16,706 nt of DNA from an uncultured Lachnospiraceae bacterium (lineage in GTDB: Bacteria > Bacillota > Clostridia > Lachnospirales > Lachnospiraceae), in contig CAJTTZ010000028.1 in assembly GCA_910579505.1 (NCBI GenBank), forward strand, positions 1-16,706, given 5' to 3'. Every line of letters begins with the position of its first letter. Position 1 is the first letter of the stretch. Under the pieces are notes generated by a model. That model had not been told where the DNA came from, made no database searches, and was given only the letters and a program-made list of their open reading frames with translations. Position numbers and translations under genes: made by a program. Shown piece by piece: positions 1 to 7,141 of the stretch.

Positions 1-258
1 TGTATAAAATTTTCAAAGTTCACAAATTTCTGCTTGACTTTTTATTTGCAGACTTAATGTTCCCAATAATTCAAATTCATCCATACTGCACCTCAAGCTA
101 ACACATTTTATTAAGCTTTCAATTTATAAGCTATTCCTTAGGAATTTACTGTTTCTTTTTTGACTATATTATAAATGACTTTCCTGTATTTTCTCTATCA
201 TTTCAACCACCTCGTTATATTCTATAAATTAACGCTCAATTTTCCTGTTCAGCATTTG

Positions 259-1755
259 CTATAAAATATCCACATAGTACTTTCCATTAACCAATGAAAA
301 CACCACTTCTTCCGGTAAAATTTTGATTCCGGAATTAGCCATTCCAACCAATGTTATTGCCCAATCTGTATATTGGTCTGGAATCCTGTAACAATTTGCT
401 TTCTTATTTTCCTCTATTGTAACCAAAGGAGCCCCGCTTTTATCTATTCCAACCGATAAAACCATATACTGATTGTGCCCTTCTCGGATTCTCAATTTCG
501 GTTGTCTGGAAATGTCCTTATATACCTTAGCTCCTTTTTGATTAAAAAAATACTCAGCAGAGTCATTAGCAATAGGCTCTACTGGTAATTTATTGCTTAT
601 ACGATCAAAATGACTTTGAAGCTGTTCACACACAAACAAATTAAAATTCTCTGGCTGCATGTCATAATTATCGTTCCTTATTTCATCTGCATTTTCAAAA
701 TGGCTCATATACTGTAGCAATGCTATAAATGAAACTAAATCGTCTGAATATATACCTGCATATGTGCTATACCAATGCTTATTATCAATACATATTATCT
801 TGTACAATTTTCTATATAAATTAAGTTGTCTATTGTTGAGTACAAACCATTCAGTGCCTAATAACGTTTTCTGAACTTTTTCATTTGCACTATCATTAAT
901 TAATGCTATATGGAGCGATTTCATCAATCTTGAAATAAGGCCAACAAACATATCCGCCATTCTTATTCCAATATAGTCAGCTGAGTTCCCCTCTTTCACA
1001 TCCTTCATTCCAATATCTCTAGCAGCATTTAATGTGTTACCTGTATTTCCCTCCTTATCAATCACAAGAGAAAACTTCTTTAAATTCATTTCGTTGCACA
1101 ACTTAATAAAACCATCAAATGGTGCAAAATATCTCCAATCTAAACTACTAATGGGTTGCACATCATCTAATAAAAGTATAATCTGTTCAAAAACATTATT
1201 TTCTCGTTCTTTAAGTGTGACATTCATCTTATTTTTTTCGATTCTTTGTTCAAAAAATATATGTAATTCCTTCACAAAATCATACGGGTTATTATATATC
1301 GCTTGTATTACTTTAACTGGACGATATACAAGAAGTGCCTTAATAATTGAATATTTCATTAAATCAACATCAACCAACCAAGAATTATGATAGTCCATGA
1401 ATAACTGGTTGATAACATACTCGACTTTACTAAACACAGAAAAATAAACTATAATTTCCTTACTATATATTGAAAGTAAATCTTCATAAAACTCTATTGA
1501 ATGTTTATTTAACGAAGCAAATCCGTATTGCAAATTTTTCTGCTTCATGGTAATACTTTTTAATTCCCCATTTATTTTTCTTTCCTCATATTTGGTTTCA
1601 AAATCACTATATCTTTTACAAATTTTAACTTCATTTTCCTCACTCCATCCCACAATAGCTGTGGTAAAATTATCATAATAATTATTGGCCGTTATCGTAT
1701 TATAATTTATCTTTCGATTGTGTTCTGTTTCATCATAAAAGAAACAATATTTCAT
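259..1755 (-). CDS. DUF3800-like protein, 498 aa
   Basis: The N-terminus reads FFYDETEH, with adjacent acidic residues D8 and E9. Around residues 258-280 there is a GIRMADMFVGLISR segment. This pair, an aspartate-rich first strand and a later G-I-x-x-A-D helix, is the pattern of DUF3800 proteins, which are predicted to have an RNase H-like fold. The C-terminal ~200 residues are an extension I do not recognise. No signal peptide or membrane segment is visible, so it is probably cytoplasmic. The start is supported by AAAGGGG seven bases upstream of ATG. The gene is far more AT-rich than the recombinase module next to it, which suggests a separate origin. DUF3800 genes are often found in variable or mobile regions, and a nucleic-acid-related or defence role is possible but not shown here. 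The gene ends at 259 and nothing convincing follows it to the window edge. Confidence 0.75.
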   Translation of the reverse strand: MKYCFFYDETEHNRKINYNTITANNYYDNFTTAIVGWSEENEVKICKRYSDFETKYEERKINGELKSITMKQKNLQYGFASLNKHSIEFYEDLLSIYSKEIIVYFSVFSKVEYVINQLFMDYHNSWLVDVDLMKYSIIKALLVYRPVKVIQAIYNNPYDFVKELHIFFEQRIEKNKMNVTLKERENNVFEQIILLLDDVQPISSLDWRYFAPFDGFIKLCNEMNLKKFSLVIDKEGNTGNTLNAARDIGMKDVKEGNSADYIGIRMADMFVGLISRLMKSLHIALINDSANEKVQKTLLGTEWFVLNNRQLNLYRKLYKIICIDNKHWYSTYAGIYSDDLVSFIALLQYMSHFENADEIRNDNYDMQPENFNLFVCEQLQSHFDRISNKLPVEPIANDSAEYFFNQKGAKVYKDISRQPKLRIREGHNQYMVLSVGIDKSGAPLVTIEENKKANCYRIPDQYTDWAITLVGMANSGIKILPEEVVFSLVNGKYYVDIL

Positions 1756-1820
1756 TTTGTTACCCCTTTAACATTCATCTTTGAATATATTTAAAAGAAT
1801 ATCATAAAACAGCAACTTTT

Positions 1821-1859
1821 ACCATAAAATACCAATATATTTGTTCATACCTTTATGGT
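1821..1859. repeat. 8-bp inverted repeat upstream of the DUF3800-like gene
   Basis: ACCATAAA (1821-1828) and TTTATGGT (1852-1859) are perfect inverted copies separated by 23 bases. They lie in the AT-rich gap 65-105 bases upstream of the gene starting at 1755. This is about where an operator or a regulator's paired half-sites could sit. In such AT-rich DNA an 8-bp match could be chance. Confidence 0.3.
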
Positions 1860-1951
1860 CATAGTATAAACTCTGCTCTTAATTGAAAATGTATATAGTT
1901 CACCATTTTAGGAATAAAGTAAAATCTTACTTCTTATCATTTCAATTTGTT

Positions 1952-2071
1952 TCAGTTACACCTTACCCTTTTACTCCTTCTCATCAAAAAACAAATCATA
2001 ACCCCGCCAACCACAAAAACCGACACCGTAAACATCACATACCTCCCCAATAACCCCATTACAAAACCCAT
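1952..2071 (-). CDS. small single-pass membrane peptide, 39 aa
   Basis: A short reading frame starts with ATG at 2071, preceded by GGAGAGGTGAAAAG, a convincing ribosome site. The product begins MGFVMGLLGRYVMF, continues with a hydrophobic stretch to about residue 30 (MICFLM), and ends in a basic tail RRSKRVRCN. This is the shape of a single-pass small membrane protein with its positive end inside. It lies about 130 bases beyond the third recombinase gene on the same strand and may be the last gene of that transcript, or the first gene on the other side of the element boundary. No family is recognised. The evidence is the ribosome site plus the coherent hydrophobic and charged segments; there is no homology evidence. 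Confidence 0.5.
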   Translation of the reverse strand: MGFVMGLLGRYVMFTVSVFVVGGVMICFLMRRSKRVRCN

Positions 2072-2110
2072 CTTTTCACCTCTCCATTCCTTTTCTTCTT
2101 ACTGCGCCAA

Positions 2111-2136
2111 CAATAAAACACCCGTCCCCCGACAGG
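2111..2136 (-). terminator. weak candidate terminator after the recombinase operon
   Basis: Read on the minus strand, CCTGTC, loop GGGG, GACGGG forms a 6-bp stem with one wobble pair and is followed by TGTTTTATTG. It lies about 65 bases past the end of the third recombinase. The stem is short and the T-run interrupted, so it is marginal. Confidence 0.3.
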
Positions 2137-2202
2137 CATTTTATTCTTACCGCAGACTGGCAGGAACAACGCTCTTTATTCTGTTGTCATCCCTGCCCCG
2201 GT

Positions 2203-3622
2203 TTATTCATTCCCGATCTCCTGCTCCATGACGATGCCGGACTGGAACTGTATCTGTATCCTGCTGCCGACATTACTTTGATGTTTGAAACCAGCCGTCT
2301 GACAAGGTCATTGTCAAATTCCGGTATCTGCCCGCTGTTTCCGTTTAGGAAGGCGTCCATGTCCTTCACCCGCTGTTCATAGTTTTCCGCCAGTTTTTTC
2401 TTTTCCCATGCCTCCGCCTGTTCTTCTTTCAGAGTGTTGATCTCTTCCGCGATCCTGCGGTAGCGTTCATCAAACTCCTGCGTGTAGGCCCCAGTCTTGG
2501 CATTCTCCGCGATCAGGGCGACCATCTCTTCCTGTTTGGCTTTTATTCTGTCCGCGTATTCGTCCGGCTGCTGTTCCCTGCCATAGCTGCCGATCACCCG
2601 AATGATGTTCTGCCGGAAGGCTCCCACGAAGTCCCCTTCGTTTCTTGTGATGCGGTGGATGGCCTCCATGACCGCCCTGTTCAGTGCGCCCTCTTCCAGC
2701 GTTTCGGAATCGCCGCATTTCTTTACCCCGTTTGTCAGGCGGTTCGAGCATCTCCAGACGATCTTCTTTTTACCGTTCCTTGCCCATGTCACCCGGCGGT
2801 ATTCCTGTCCGCACTTTCCGCAGAGCAGGATGCCTGTCAGGGCATATCCCGATGAATATTTGCTCTTCTGGTTCTTCTTTCTTGTGACAGCGGATTTGCA
2901 CATGGACGAGCGCCGCATGATCTCTTCCTGTACCCGGAAAAACAGTTCTTTCGGTATGATGGCCTCATGGTCATCCTCCACATAGTATTGGGGGACGATG
3001 CCGTTGTTGATGACTTTCTTCTTCGTCATAAAGTCTACGGTATAGGTCTTCTGCAGCAGGGCGTCTCCCATGTATTTTTCATTGCGCAGCATCTTCATCA
3101 CTACGGTGGCTTGCCATTTCTCTTTTCCTGTTGTGGTGCGGATGCCTTTCTCCTGCAGATGCCCGCTGATCTTGGCGGCACTGTACCCTTCGAGGTAAAG
3201 CCGGAACACTGTCCGCACGATCTCCGCCTCTTCCGGTACAATGACCAGCTCTCCTTTTTCATTTTTGGTGTAGCCCATGAATTTGTTGTGGTTGACGATG
3301 ACCTGTCCTTTTTCAAACCTCCTGACCACGCCCCATCTTGTGTTCTCGCTGATGTTGCGGCTTTCCTCCTGCGCGAGACTGCTCAGGATGGTCAGCAGGA
3401 TTTCCCCGGTGCCATCTAAGGTGTTGACGCCTTCTTTTTCAAATACCACCGCCACGTTCTTTTCTTTCAGTTTCCGGATGGTGATGAGCGCATCCACGGT
3501 ATTCCTTGCGAAACGGCTTACGGATTTGGTGAGGATCATGTCGATTTTCCCGTCCAGCGCGTCTTTTATCATGGCATTGAAATCGTCCCTTTTCTTGGTG
3601 TTTGTCGCGCTCTTTCCGCCAT
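2203..3622 (-). pseudogene. third large serine recombinase, catalytic region deleted and C-terminus frameshifted
   Basis: The largest open stretch (3572 to 2187) starts mid-domain at MIKDALDGKID and continues with LTKSVSRFARN, SLAQEESRNIS, a recombinase domain, a zinc ribbon (CGKCG...WRCSN) and a coiled coil. It is clearly a large serine recombinase. Upstream, the natural start appears to be ATG at 3622 (Met-Ala-Glu-Arg), behind AAAGGAG. Within three to four codons the sequence jumps to SATNTKKRDDFNAM in another frame. Compared with the intact recombinase in this window, about 60-65 residues are missing, including the YARVS catalytic serine. The out-of-frame stub (17 aa) ends at TGA overlapping the downstream ATG as ATGA, so reinitiation could still yield a 461-aa protein without a catalytic serine. 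Near 2262-2275 a second frameshift diverts the end; another frame encodes RIQIQFQSGIVMEQEI, the family-like C-terminus, stopping at 2203. One added base would restore it. Confidence 0.85.
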
Positions 3623-3646
3623 TTTAACTCCTTTCTGGATGCCGTT

Positions 3647-4624
3647 TTACCGATATCCTGTTCTGATGCTGCTCCCATTCAAAAATATCACTTCTGCGGT
3701 ATCGTCTTTATAGACCACGATCCTTTTCACCAGCTTTCTGTACAGCTCCTCGTCAAACTCCGTCAGCTCCTCCCTGCCAGAAAGGATTTCGAACATTTCT
3801 TCTGTACGGAATCCTGCGTCCCTTACCTGCAGTGTGCGGTACCGCTCCTGCGCCCGTTCATAGATGAGCGCCATGATATCCGGCTGTTCTGCAGTCTGTT
3901 CCACCCGGTCGGCATCTGTGCTTTCCGGCGCCATGTCCATCCCATCTGGTCTTTCTACCATACTGTCTAGTTTTCGTCTGGTCTTTGCTTCCTCCAGCCT
4001 GCGCTGCGCTTTTCTGTATTCCGCGCTGACCTGTTCTTCTGCTTCCGCCGGCGGCCTCATCCGCTTTTTATCCTGTATGATCCGGTTGATGGCGCTGACG
4101 CATACTTCTTTTACCTGCTCATCCGTTATGAACCCGCCGGCGCAGGAAAGGCGGTTCTGGTAGATATAATTTTTGCATTTCCACTTTGCCGTCCCACCGC
4201 TTCTTTTTTTGTTATGAGGCTGGATATGGCTGTAGGTTTCCCCGCACTCTCCGCAGGTTATGACGCCGCCGAACAGGATTCTCTCGTCCCTGCCCGGTCT
4301 GTGGCATCCCCTTCCTTTCTCCACACGCATCTGTTCCCTGCGTTCCTGCACCCGATGAAATAATTCCTTATCTATGATCTGCGGATAGTATTCCGTGCCG
4401 GGATAATTATGGTTCTCTAAAATCCTGCCGATGGATGCGTGCGTCCATGCCGCCCTGTCGTGGGCATTGCATACGCCCCGCGCCTTTAAGCCTTCAGCTA
4501 TCTTTAATGTCGATATCCCGCTGTCATAATCCTTGAAAATTTCTTCCACGATCTTACGGTGTTCCTCATACACGGTTATTTTACCGTTTACGACTTTATA
4601 TCCGATCGGCATATGCCACTGCAT
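3647..4624 (-). CDS. recombinase-family protein lacking the resolvase catalytic domain, 325 aa
   Basis: The protein opens directly with MPIGYKVVNGK, the beginning of the DNA-binding recombinase domain (residues ~4-90), followed by a zinc ribbon (C124, C127, C150, C161) and a long charged helical, coiled-coil-like part. The entire N-terminal resolvase domain with its catalytic serine is absent. The start is well supported: AAGGAGG lies eight bases before ATG, and the gene overlaps the upstream recombinase by 29 bases, typical of translational coupling. The clean start and intact frame suggest a genuine catalytic-domain-free subunit and not a broken gene. By inference it could form mixed complexes with the active recombinase or help choose attachment sites. 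An old truncation that gained a good ribosome site cannot be excluded. Confidence 0.85.
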   Translation of the reverse strand: MQWHMPIGYKVVNGKITVYEEHRKIVEEIFKDYDSGISTLKIAEGLKARGVCNAHDRAAWTHASIGRILENHNYPGTEYYPQIIDKELFHRVQERREQMRVEKGRGCHRPGRDERILFGGVITCGECGETYSHIQPHNKKRSGGTAKWKCKNYIYQNRLSCAGGFITDEQVKEVCVSAINRIIQDKKRMRPPAEAEEQVSAEYRKAQRRLEEAKTRRKLDSMVERPDGMDMAPESTDADRVEQTAEQPDIMALIYERAQERYRTLQVRDAGFRTEEMFEILSGREELTEFDEELYRKLVKRIVVYKDDTAEVIFLNGSSIRTGYR

Positions 4625-6125
4625 CCCTGTCCCCTCCTTCCTTCTCTGTCAGTTTCAGGCCGTTGTACAGGCAGAATGTAATGTCGTGTTCCTCCGATAT
4701 CCGTATTTCCTTCACAGTCAGGTCAAACAGGTTTTCATCATACTCTGTTAACGGCTTTTTCTGCTCCGCTATAAGGGCGATCAGCCGGCTGTTGCTCTCC
4801 ATAAAAAGAGCAGAGTCTATATATCCCTTCTTCATGACTTGGTTCAGGATTCGGCTCTGCTCACTTAAATTCTGTATTTCGTTATCCAGCTGTATGATTT
4901 CTTCCGTGTCCGGCATATCCGCCGAAAACTCCGTAAGCTCTTTTAACAGGGGTTCTAAAACACTTCCCTGATTGGTATAGAGTTTGTTCCACATCGTGAC
5001 AAATGCCTGCTGTAATATATCCTCCCTGACAGCTTTCACGGGGCAGGCATTTTTGTCCTCCACATGCTTATGGCAGGTCCATATGATTTTTTCATAGGGC
5101 TGCCCTATGTATATCTTCTGTCTGCGGAAAGAGCTGCCGCATCCGCCGCAGATGATACGGCCTGAGAATATATACTTGTTCTTGTATTTTTCGCCGCCCA
5201 TATGAAGCGTCCGGTTCCGATACTCCAGAATCTCCCGCACCGCCTCCGCTTCTTCGTGGGTGATGATGGGGATATGCGCATCTTCTATCAGATACTGGTT
5301 CCGCTGCCCGGTGTTCTTCTTCCGCGCATAAGGAAACTGTGTCTCCGTATAGGTCCGCTGCTGTAAGCGGTTGCCTTCATAAACAGGGTTTTTCAAGATT
5401 TCCTTGATGCTCCCGGTATGCCATTTCTCCCCTGCCCGGATGGTCGGTACTCTTTTTGGGTTCAGTTCCTTTACGATCAGATATATGCCGAGGCCGTTTA
5501 AGTAAGATTCAAATATCCACCGCACAGTTTCCGCTTCGCTATCTTCTACGACAAGGTTCCCGTCCCCATCATTTCTGTACCCGTAGGCAGGCGTCCCGAT
5601 GATATAAGTGCCGTCCCGGAACCGCTTTTCTATGGCCCATCTGTTATTGCCGGAAAAATCCTCCGATTCCCCCTGCGCAATGGAGGACAGTATGGTCAGC
5701 AGTACCTCGCCCTTTTCCGTCAGCGTGTTGATATTCTCTTTTTCAAACAGGATGCCGACACCGAGGGCTTTCAGCTTTCTGATGGTCTGGATGCATTCCA
5801 CGGTGTTTCTGGCAAACCTTGTGACGGATTTGGTAAGGATCAGGTCGATGTCCCCGTCCTCACATGCCCTGACCATCGCCTGAAACTCTTCCCTGCCCTT
5901 TATTTTAGTCCCGGTAGCCGCTTCATCGGCGTACATTCCGGCAAACTCCCACAGGGGGTTATTTTCTATCATTTCCGTAAAATACGCTATCTGCGCGGCA
6001 TAGGATTCTGCCTGCGCCCTGCTTCCCGTGCTGACTCTGGCATAGCCGCAGACTTTCAGTTTCGACCGTTCCTGCAGGCTTGTCTTATTCCGGGCCGCGT
6101 TTATGACCGTAACTTTCTTTGCCAT
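4596..6125 (-). CDS. large serine recombinase (site-specific integrase), 509 aa
   Basis: This is the only recombinase here with a complete catalytic domain. GYARVS places the nucleophile at S32. YADEAATGTKIKGREEF and LTKSVTRFARN supply the conserved arginines, and SIAQGESEDF starts the long helix. A recombinase domain follows (~residues 165-300), then a zinc ribbon (CGGCGSSF...WTCHK, ~325-362) and a coiled coil. About 500 residues is the usual size for the family. Large serine recombinases integrate and excise elements by double-strand cleavage and strand rotation between short att sites. I chose ATG at 6125 because AAGGAG lies eight bases upstream; the open frame extends 50 residues further without a ribosome site. 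The 3' end overlaps the next gene by 29 bases, so the two are probably translated together. Confidence 0.93.
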   Translation of the reverse strand: MAKKVTVINAARNKTSLQERSKLKVCGYARVSTGSRAQAESYAAQIAYFTEMIENNPLWEFAGMYADEAATGTKIKGREEFQAMVRACEDGDIDLILTKSVTRFARNTVECIQTIRKLKALGVGILFEKENINTLTEKGEVLLTILSSIAQGESEDFSGNNRWAIEKRFRDGTYIIGTPAYGYRNDGDGNLVVEDSEAETVRWIFESYLNGLGIYLIVKELNPKRVPTIRAGEKWHTGSIKEILKNPVYEGNRLQQRTYTETQFPYARKKNTGQRNQYLIEDAHIPIITHEEAEAVREILEYRNRTLHMGGEKYKNKYIFSGRIICGGCGSSFRRQKIYIGQPYEKIIWTCHKHVEDKNACPVKAVREDILQQAFVTMWNKLYTNQGSVLEPLLKELTEFSADMPDTEEIIQLDNEIQNLSEQSRILNQVMKKGYIDSALFMESNSRLIALIAEQKKPLTEYDENLFDLTVKEIRISEEHDITFCLYNGLKLTEKEGGDRDAVAYADRI

Positions 6126-6207
6126 GCGCTTCTCTCCTTTCCTTGTGTTTTCAAGGGTTTGTCCCCTGTCAGCAACATACACTACCACACAAGTCGGGAC
6201 AAAGCCA

Positions 6208-6226
6208 GCCAAATGGCACATTTGGC
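6208..6226. other. hairpin in the gap before the active recombinase gene
   Basis: GCCAAAT, loop GGCAC, ATTTGGC is a perfect 7-bp stem. On the plus strand it is followed after three bases by TTTTTC, so it could stop antisense transcription. On the minus (operon) strand it is followed only by TGGCTTTGTC, so at most it would attenuate transcription into the recombinase gene. Confidence 0.35.
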
Positions 6227-6234
6227 ATGTTTTT

Positions 6235-6390
6235 CTACAGATATACTTCTGCAAGTTCCGGGGAGAAAGTCTCAATGTTCAGAACGGTGATTTTTTCCCG
6301 TTCCTCCGCGCTGATCAGCCCGTTCTCCTGCATCTTTTTCAGCAAAAATTCCGCCATCTTGTACATGACCTCATTGGCTTCCGTCCTCAT
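6235..6390 (-). CDS. small helical protein of the recombinase module, 51 aa
   Basis: The product MRTEANEVMYKMAEFLLKKM continues with QENGLISAEEREKI and ends PELAEVYL. The pattern of an amphipathic helix, then K-x-x-x-E-N-G-L-I-S-x-E-E, then a second helix resembles short SHOCT-like or helical accessory proteins commonly found beside serine recombinases in Firmicutes. Its function is unknown; a regulatory or recombination-directionality role is conceivable by position only. I prefer ATG at 6390, with GGAAGGA 11-12 bases upstream. The longer frame from 6447 would overlap the preceding peptide gene and has no ribosome site. It is followed by a 109-base gap with a hairpin before the active recombinase. 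Confidence 0.7.
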   Translation of the reverse strand: MRTEANEVMYKMAEFLLKKMQENGLISAEEREKITVLNIETFSPELAEVYL

Positions 6391-6421
6391 TTTCTCTCTA
6401 TTCCTTCCCAAAAAAGATTTG

Positions 6422-6520
6422 TCAGTCCGCCTGGTAATTCCCTGCAATGGTGACTGCTACCCCTGCGGTGAATATGCCTAAAAGAACCAGTATGCACACC
6501 ATTCCGATTAACCATTTCAT
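6422..6520 (-). CDS. small hydrophobic membrane peptide, 32 aa
   Basis: ATG at 6520 is preceded by GGGAGAAG at good spacing. The 32-residue product starts MKWLIGMVCILVLLGIFTAG, one continuous hydrophobic helix, and ends NYQAD. It lies between the 160-aa gene and the 51-aa helical gene on the same strand, with short gaps, so it probably belongs to the same transcript. No family is recognised. The size and composition fit a single-span membrane peptide, possibly a regulatory small protein or a peptide toxin; the sequence does not decide between these. Confidence 0.55.
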   Translation of the reverse strand: MKWLIGMVCILVLLGIFTAGVAVTIAGNYQAD

Positions 6521-6572
6521 AGTTTCTTCTCCCATTTCACGAATCCTTTATTCTTATCCTCAAAAAACACAG

Positions 6573-7055
6573 CTACATCATCCTGCATTCCGCCATGCAG
6601 ACCGCCTCATCTTCCATTGCGAAGTATGCCTCTGCCGCATCCCTGCTCACGATCAGGATTTCCCCTGCTTCTTTATCTCCCATCTGGATCGGCGCAAGAT
6701 ATCGGTTGATTTCCATGCACAGGTTCTGGTTCGGACACTGGTTGATAAACCCGCCATAGGTATCCAGTATCAGCCGGTCGCACATATCCGTAATTACCAT
6801 CTTTTCTGCATCCAGAAAGTGGCTTCCCACATAATTTGCCAGATTTTCCGGCGTTGTGGCAAGCACGCTCTCCTGCCTTGCCCCTCCGTCATTCGGATAC
6901 AGGTATGCGTATCCGATCATCTCCGCATCAAAAATCCAATGCATCATTCTAATGCTTTCCTCATTCAGCGCTTTCTTCTTTTCTCTGTTTATTTTTCCTC
7001 CTGACTGTTCCGGGCTGTTTACCCTTGCATACACTGCAATGTTCAATGTTTCCAT
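6573..7055 (-). CDS. 160-aa protein with a recombinase-like N-terminal tip
   Basis: The first residues, METLNIAVYARVNSPEQSGG, mimic the first strand of serine recombinases (IAVYARVSS), but the usual catalytic serine position holds Asn and nothing else of the resolvase domain follows. The rest (EESIRMMHWIFDAEMIGYAY, then TTPENLANYVGSHF, DTYGGFINQCPNQNLC, ending with an acidic helix) is not a family I recognise with certainty. It is probably soluble; no signal or membrane segment is seen. The gene heads the recombinase operon, with AGGA seven bases before ATG. A long imperfect palindrome sits directly upstream. By position it may be an accessory of the element, and the N-terminal resemblance may be a leftover of fusion to a recombinase gene. 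Confidence 0.65.
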   Translation of the reverse strand: METLNIAVYARVNSPEQSGGKINREKKKALNEESIRMMHWIFDAEMIGYAYLYPNDGGARQESVLATTPENLANYVGSHFLDAEKMVITDMCDRLILDTYGGFINQCPNQNLCMEINRYLAPIQMGDKEAGEILIVSRDAAEAYFAMEDEAVCMAECRMM

Positions 7056-7080
7056 CTCCCTGTCCTATAAATTTCTACTG

Positions 7081-7141
7081 CTTAATCCCACAAGAATGCG
7101 GCGGAACACAATCCCGCCGCCGCATGGTTTCTGTGATTAAG
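7081..7141. repeat. 61-bp imperfect palindrome upstream of the recombinase operon
   Basis: The outer arms CTTAATC (7081-7087) and GATTAAG (7135-7141) and the inner arms ATGCGGCGG (7096-7104) and CCGCCGCAT (7117-7125) are perfect inverted matches around a 12-base loop. The segments between are partly complementary. The whole forms one long cruciform or RNA hairpin ending 25 bases before the first gene of the operon. There is no U-run, so it is not an ordinary terminator. It could be a protein-binding site, an attenuating leader or a small palindromic repeat element. Confidence 0.6.

Noticed and set aside
13..84. 23-codon frame (start at 84, minus strand) with a GAGGTG ribosome-like site; also an 11-codon frame starting at 201 with GAGGTGG
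   Set aside because: Both are too short and have no recognisable feature. They could be starts of broken genes, but nothing supports this within the window.
2059..2139. 26-aa basic peptide frame on the minus strand
   Set aside because: It has no ribosome site and overlaps the better-supported membrane peptide start at 2071.
6126..6275. 50-residue N-terminal extension of the active recombinase
   Set aside because: It has no ribosome site, its sequence is unlike the family, and it crosses a hairpin; the ATG at 6125 has AAGGAG at proper spacing.
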